Source of the DNA: Magnolia sinica
Taxonomy: Eukaryota > Streptophyta > Magnoliopsida > Magnoliales > Magnoliaceae
Assembly: GCF_029962835.1 (NCBI RefSeq)
Contig: NC_080574.1
Coordinates: 40,119,501 to 40,183,500 of the forward strand
Length of the DNA: 64,000 nt
Direction of reading: 5' to 3'
The translations under genes were made by a program, and so were the position numbers. Position 1 is the stretch's first letter. Each line of letters opens with the position of its first letter. Positions 59,901-64,000 of the stretch are shown here, in pieces. The notes beneath the pieces are model-generated. The model saw nothing but the letters and a program-made list of their open reading frames with translations, was not told where the DNA came from and did not search any database.

Positions 59901-61326
59901 AAAAGGTCCCCCGATTAGTCCCAAATTCAAGCCCAAAGTTCAATAAAAATCTGCCCAAAAATTTCTGGACAGCAATACATGCATGGAATAAAATAAATGT
60001 ATGGGCCTATTAAGGAAGGGATTGGCCCATAAATTAGGTACCATGGCCCACCCTAGTGGGCCCTACAATTGTCCTGAACAAACCCCAAATTCCCATCCTT
60101 GTATGAACATTTAAGGTGGTAAAAAGGGGCATCCAAACCATTGTGTAGGTTGAGTATAGATGTCCCTTCCTTACTGGGCTTTTTTAGGCAATCCAGGTCC
60201 ACTAAGTGGACCACACATAATGTTATTAAATTACAAGAGAAGGAAAGAGAAGGAAGATCATCCGGCCATCAGGGGAGGGCTCTGCCATTATTGAATTGTC
60301 CCCATACAATCACAACCACATACAACAATATAAGCACATTGTACAAAATAGATCTTGTGATGCATGACCTAAATCTTTGAGATGAATGGTTGGGATGACA
60401 TCCCAGCCACATGTAAGGGTCTAGATGACCCATCATACGTAGAGAAATAGAGAAAATCCCCATGCAAGGGGTCTATCAAGGGAAGAATCCCATGCATGGA
60501 CATGCATGTACAATATGGGCCTCATGGCCACATCTAGATGATTGTGTAGGATCTCCACCATTAATTGGTGGGTCCTACATATCCAAATGAGAGAGATGAA
60601 AGAGACTACATGAGGAAGACAAAGCTACATGAAGAAGAGGAAGGATCTACTTGATGAAGAAAGCACCGACCTAGATCAACCTTGAAACTTACATCATCAT
60701 CATCTAGAGGCTCCAAGCAACATGGATCAAAGGCTAAGATCAAGTGAGAAGGGATAAATGAGGAGGTATTTTAGGGAGAATGGGCTATAGAAAATGGCAG
60801 AGAGGGGACGTTTGGGTGCTTGCTAGGGAGAGGAGAGATGAAGGTGTAGAGAGAAATGAGAGGGAAGAAGAGAGAGAGGCTTTTAAGCCTTGTAATGATG
60901 AGTTCTCTCTCTCCTAGGCAATGATGGTGGCCTATGGTGATATAAACAAGGCTTAGGGTAATAGCCTTTTTAGAAATCTCAGCCTAAGGTGGAATGATGG
61001 GCATAGGAAAATGTGTAAACCATGGTGGGGTCCACTAATCATGAAATCAATGGCCCATATCGATCGATGCTCATAACTTGAGATGTACATATCGAATTAG
61101 CGCTCGGGATGCGGCGTTGGAACCGTGGCACCGATATAGACAAGATGACATGGGTCTCAGGTCGATCCGAGTCGAGTTAACATGATCGAACTCGAGGAAG
61201 ACCGCAAACACTAACCGAAAGTCGCGGGTCGCTAGAATTCGATCGGTTGGACCACGGGACCAAGATGAACGAAATGCATACTCACACGCGCACATGCACA
61301 CATATGAACTCGGGTCAGGTCTTACA
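56971..61326 (-). mobile_element. Solo LTR of family A, 4.36 kb, minus orientation
   Basis: It runs from TGTCACGCCCCAGACTTGG to GTCAGGTCTTACA. Flanks are GCATT (56966-56970) and GGATT (61327-61331), one mismatch. Its reverse complement shares the terminal words and the GGTTCCAACGCCG and ACCCGCGA words with 45876-51596. A TGTAACATCTCATAATTT word at about 59502 inside it could be the edge of a further nested LTR, but no partner end was found. No gene is present. Confidence 0.75.
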
Positions 61327-62695
61327 GGATTATCACTATTTTATCATCCTAATATATTTTACCTTAAAATCAATGGTATTATAAAAAAGATGTAATTATG
61401 GGTTTATGGTAAATCATAACCTGGAATGTAATAAGAACCCAAATAATAATAATAAAGGCTTTCTAACTACATGTGCTCTTTTCTCTCTCATGTGTGGTGA
61501 TGTGATGACGATGTTTATGAATGTCTTAGGAATGGCAATGTATATGGTCCCTAGCGTAATATTTATACCTGACTCCCAAATCATAACCAACATAGAGGTG
61601 ACTCCACCAGGGATCAAATTCAGAACCTCTAGTTTTACAGTAAGTAATGCTAAGGCTTCAAGAAAATGGACATAAGGGGCCGAGTAGGCCGCATGACTCG
61701 AATCAATGGTGATTGAACGCCTAATGTGAAAACTTTTCAAGGGCCACGCCAACGTAGTGTTTATTGTCCATCTAACTTTTGAAAAAAAAAAGAACTAAAA
61801 AAAATAAAAATAAATAATGAGATACAAAAAAAAGAAAGATAGAGAGGCACCCTCTCATGATGCTGACAACGTGTAAAGAAGGACGCCATCCCACATGTCT
61901 AGATTTATGGAGCCCACTGCAGATCCCACCTTGATGGTGTGATCGATCCACACCGTTCACCCATTTCTCCAACTTAGTTTAGCTGATAAGCTAAAAAACA
62001 TTAGGCTATTTGAAATCTCAAGTGGACCGCACTACAGGAAATAGTATGGTTATAGAGAGGGAAGTGTTAGGCACCCCCTTTGCCCATATAGATGTATGGT
62101 CTTTACTTCATAAGATCTGACTAATTTCTAAGGAATGAGACCGGTTCTCACGTGCAGATAATATAATGCAATCCAATGACAATGGTGATTGATCAATTTG
62201 AATTTCTGATGAGTACGATCCGATTATATCGGCAGGACGTAGAGCATACGTTCGAAACAATCAAGTGCAAGGTACAAAGTGCACATGTATGTGATGTTTG
62301 ATGTTGTATTGATGCTTATGATAAAATGACGACTAGATGACTAAGTTTTTTGCTGGACTTGCTCTAATTATATTGGCAAGCCTCAAAGCATACACCCGCC
62401 AATTAGATGCGAGAAAATGATGAGATGTGATGTAATGTTGATGTATACGTGGAGTAAGGGTGTTGAGAAGGGAATGAATATCGCACGATGCTAATGTTCT
62501 AATTTGATGAAATAGATTGAAGCTTGAATAGTTGGATGAACGGTAGTGTTGGAAGGCTAGATCGAGTGGCTCGTATTTGAACTTAGGTAGCTTAGGAGGC
62601 TTGGGCTTTAGCTAAGCTAGTCTAGACCAGGGTTAAACTCTCTCTCACACTCTCACTCTCCTTGGTAGAGGGGTGGCTAGATGGCAAAGGATAAG
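61327..62695. repeat. Mixed repeat remnants
   Basis: 61750-61840 is A-rich. 61905-62045 carries part of the fold-back family (GGAGCCCACTGCAG to AAGTGGACCGCACTACAGG). 62060-62100 has GTTAGGCACCCCCTTTGCCC, as in the Tat LTR remnants. No coding sequence recognised. Confidence 0.45.
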
Positions 62696-64000
62696 TGTCA
62701 CACCCCAAACTCGGAAACCGGGCTCACAAAATTTCCAATCACTGAATCTGGAGCCGACAGCCTCTGCAGTACCCCATTCTCGGCTCCCGGCACCCATACA
62801 CTAGGTTCTGATCCTGGGATCCTACAAGGAGGATTTTCAACATCAATTTGATTCGTAATGAGTATAAACATAAGCATAACCCACGAACAATAACCACAAG
62901 AACACCATCACAAAATTTACTATGATAAAAAACTTGGCGTATGAAGGGAAATACAAGATAATAAAGCCAAAACTCTAGAAGCTCTGCAGCACGCTCCTGC
63001 TCCTGAACTGCTATTGGCTAGCGTCACCTGCACGTAATGGTCGTGTATAAGTTTATAGAAATTTTAGAGGGTGGTAAAAGTGTGTGCATATGGTAGAAAT
63101 GCAAGTTTACAATATCAGAGTAATGCGGAAACACCTTTAAGTCCATGAATGTCATCAGCCGTACCAAGGTTATGCGATGCAAGGCATGAGTGCTATCAGC
63201 CATATCAAGACCATGCAATACAAGGAGTGAATGATGTCAGGCATACTAAGGCCATGCGATGCAAGATGTAACTCAAGCACACTAATCCTCATCCGAATCC
63301 ATATGTCAATGTAGCTCATCACCAGAACATCAAATATCAGTATAGTTCTCACTCTGAATAGTCACTGGGGTCTAGTACACTCTACACCAGCTTGCCGCCC
63401 CTATCCAAGCGCACAAATGGGTGAGTAGAAGAGACCTCACTATCCGCCTGCCAATATCGAGCCTGGCTTGTCGATAGCGGACCTATTCATTAAGCTGGTC
63501 AAACTCAACCTAGAAATTGCCCCCTCACTTAAGCGGGTAAGGTCACACCCCTTTCCAACAGACCACGACACAATGGGAGACGTAGCTTACTGGTAAACGG
63601 CCCTCGTGTGCTCATGTATCCACTCGGTCTCGACGTTGGAGTCATCCTCTGGTACCATCGGGTTTAGAGATTTTCACCCAGGGACATCTATAGTGCCTCG
63701 ATGCTAGAAACAATATTTTTGATATCTAACTTGGCCACTCACGATGTGTCTATGGTGGCCATGGCCCTTATGTCGCTAAAGCATACAATAATCACAATCA
63801 CACAAATGTAAACTGCATGAGTCAGCAGTTCAATCATGCATCAATCCTGCGTATATCGTGCACTCATGTAGGATGACTCAGCTTATCAAGGTGTCACATA
63901 AACCGCCTGCACTATGGCATATGCAATGGCCAATCATATCTCATAACAAACATGCAGATGATGCGTATGGGCATGTAACATGATGTTATGCTGTCACAAA
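62696..64000 (-). mobile_element. Family A LTR, truncated by the window end
   Basis: It starts TGTCACACCCCAAACTCGG. Its reverse complement follows 45876-51596 from its end back to about 49920 (shared ATGCCCATACGCATCATCTG, ATGAGTGCAC and ATTGATGCATGA words). The other end, and so any TSD, lies outside the window. Confidence 0.75.

Noticed and set aside
1..64000. tRNA, rRNA, or intact host genes
   Set aside because: No cloverleaf-like sequence, rRNA segment or uninterrupted conserved gene was recognised by eye; a tRNAscan and a protein search would be decisive.

Overview
This window looks like repeat-dominated nuclear DNA of a flowering plant. I found no intact host protein-coding gene, no tRNA or rRNA gene, and nothing prokaryotic. 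The evidence is the presence of plant-type Ty3/gypsy (Athila and Tat/Ogre lineages) and Ty1/copia retrotransposons with their primer-binding sites, long LTRs with target-site duplications (TSDs), Mutator-, hAT- and PIF-type nonautonomous DNA elements, and a short AT-rich plant intron. The abundant 'GTGGGCCCCACCATGATGT'-type fold-back repeat recalls magnoliid genomes; that placement is recollection plus inference and is weak.

Layout. 1-2.9 kb: fold-back Mutator-like repeats, one split by a hAT-type element (1551-2387). 2.9-6.95 kb: a decayed Tat/Ogre-type Ty3/gypsy element on the + strand, with RT, RNase H, a second RNase H and integrase remnants. It is interrupted at 6957 by a Ty1/copia element (6957-24455, - strand, TSD AAAGA) that has gag and an extra ORF but no pol. 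The right LTR of that copia element was hit twice: by a 1.6 kb solo LTR (13948-15561) and by a pol-less Tat element (16528-23322) with gag on one strand and an intron-containing coiled-coil ORF on the other. The outer Tat element resumes at 24456, and its 3' LTR starts at 24947. That LTR is interrupted by a Mutator-type MITE (25018-25575, 9-bp TSD), a solo copia LTR (25602-27774), a PIF/Harbinger-like MITE (28566-29178) and a 5 kb solo LTR (29469-44485, TSD GTATA). The 5 kb solo LTR is itself split by an Athila element with recognisable gag-pol (31026-41055).

45-64 kb: remnants of the outer Tat LTR, an Athila-like LTR split by a 5.7 kb solo LTR (45876-51596, TSD AAGCT), a possible further LTR (53124-56655), and two more members of the 5.7 kb LTR family on the other strand (56971-61326, and 62696 to the window end).

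No gene set acts together here; the logic is nested insertion, followed by LTR-LTR recombination to solo LTRs and mutational decay. Three things stand out. (1) An array of about 18 hairpin units at 29996-30679 has a constant loop and stems that vary in a partly compensatory way. (2) Five unrelated LTR families all carry short, dyad-symmetric repeat arrays just upstream of the TATA box. (3) One LTR of the pol-less Tat element is followed by a 93-bp copy of its own downstream target flank, a structure that simple insertion does not produce.
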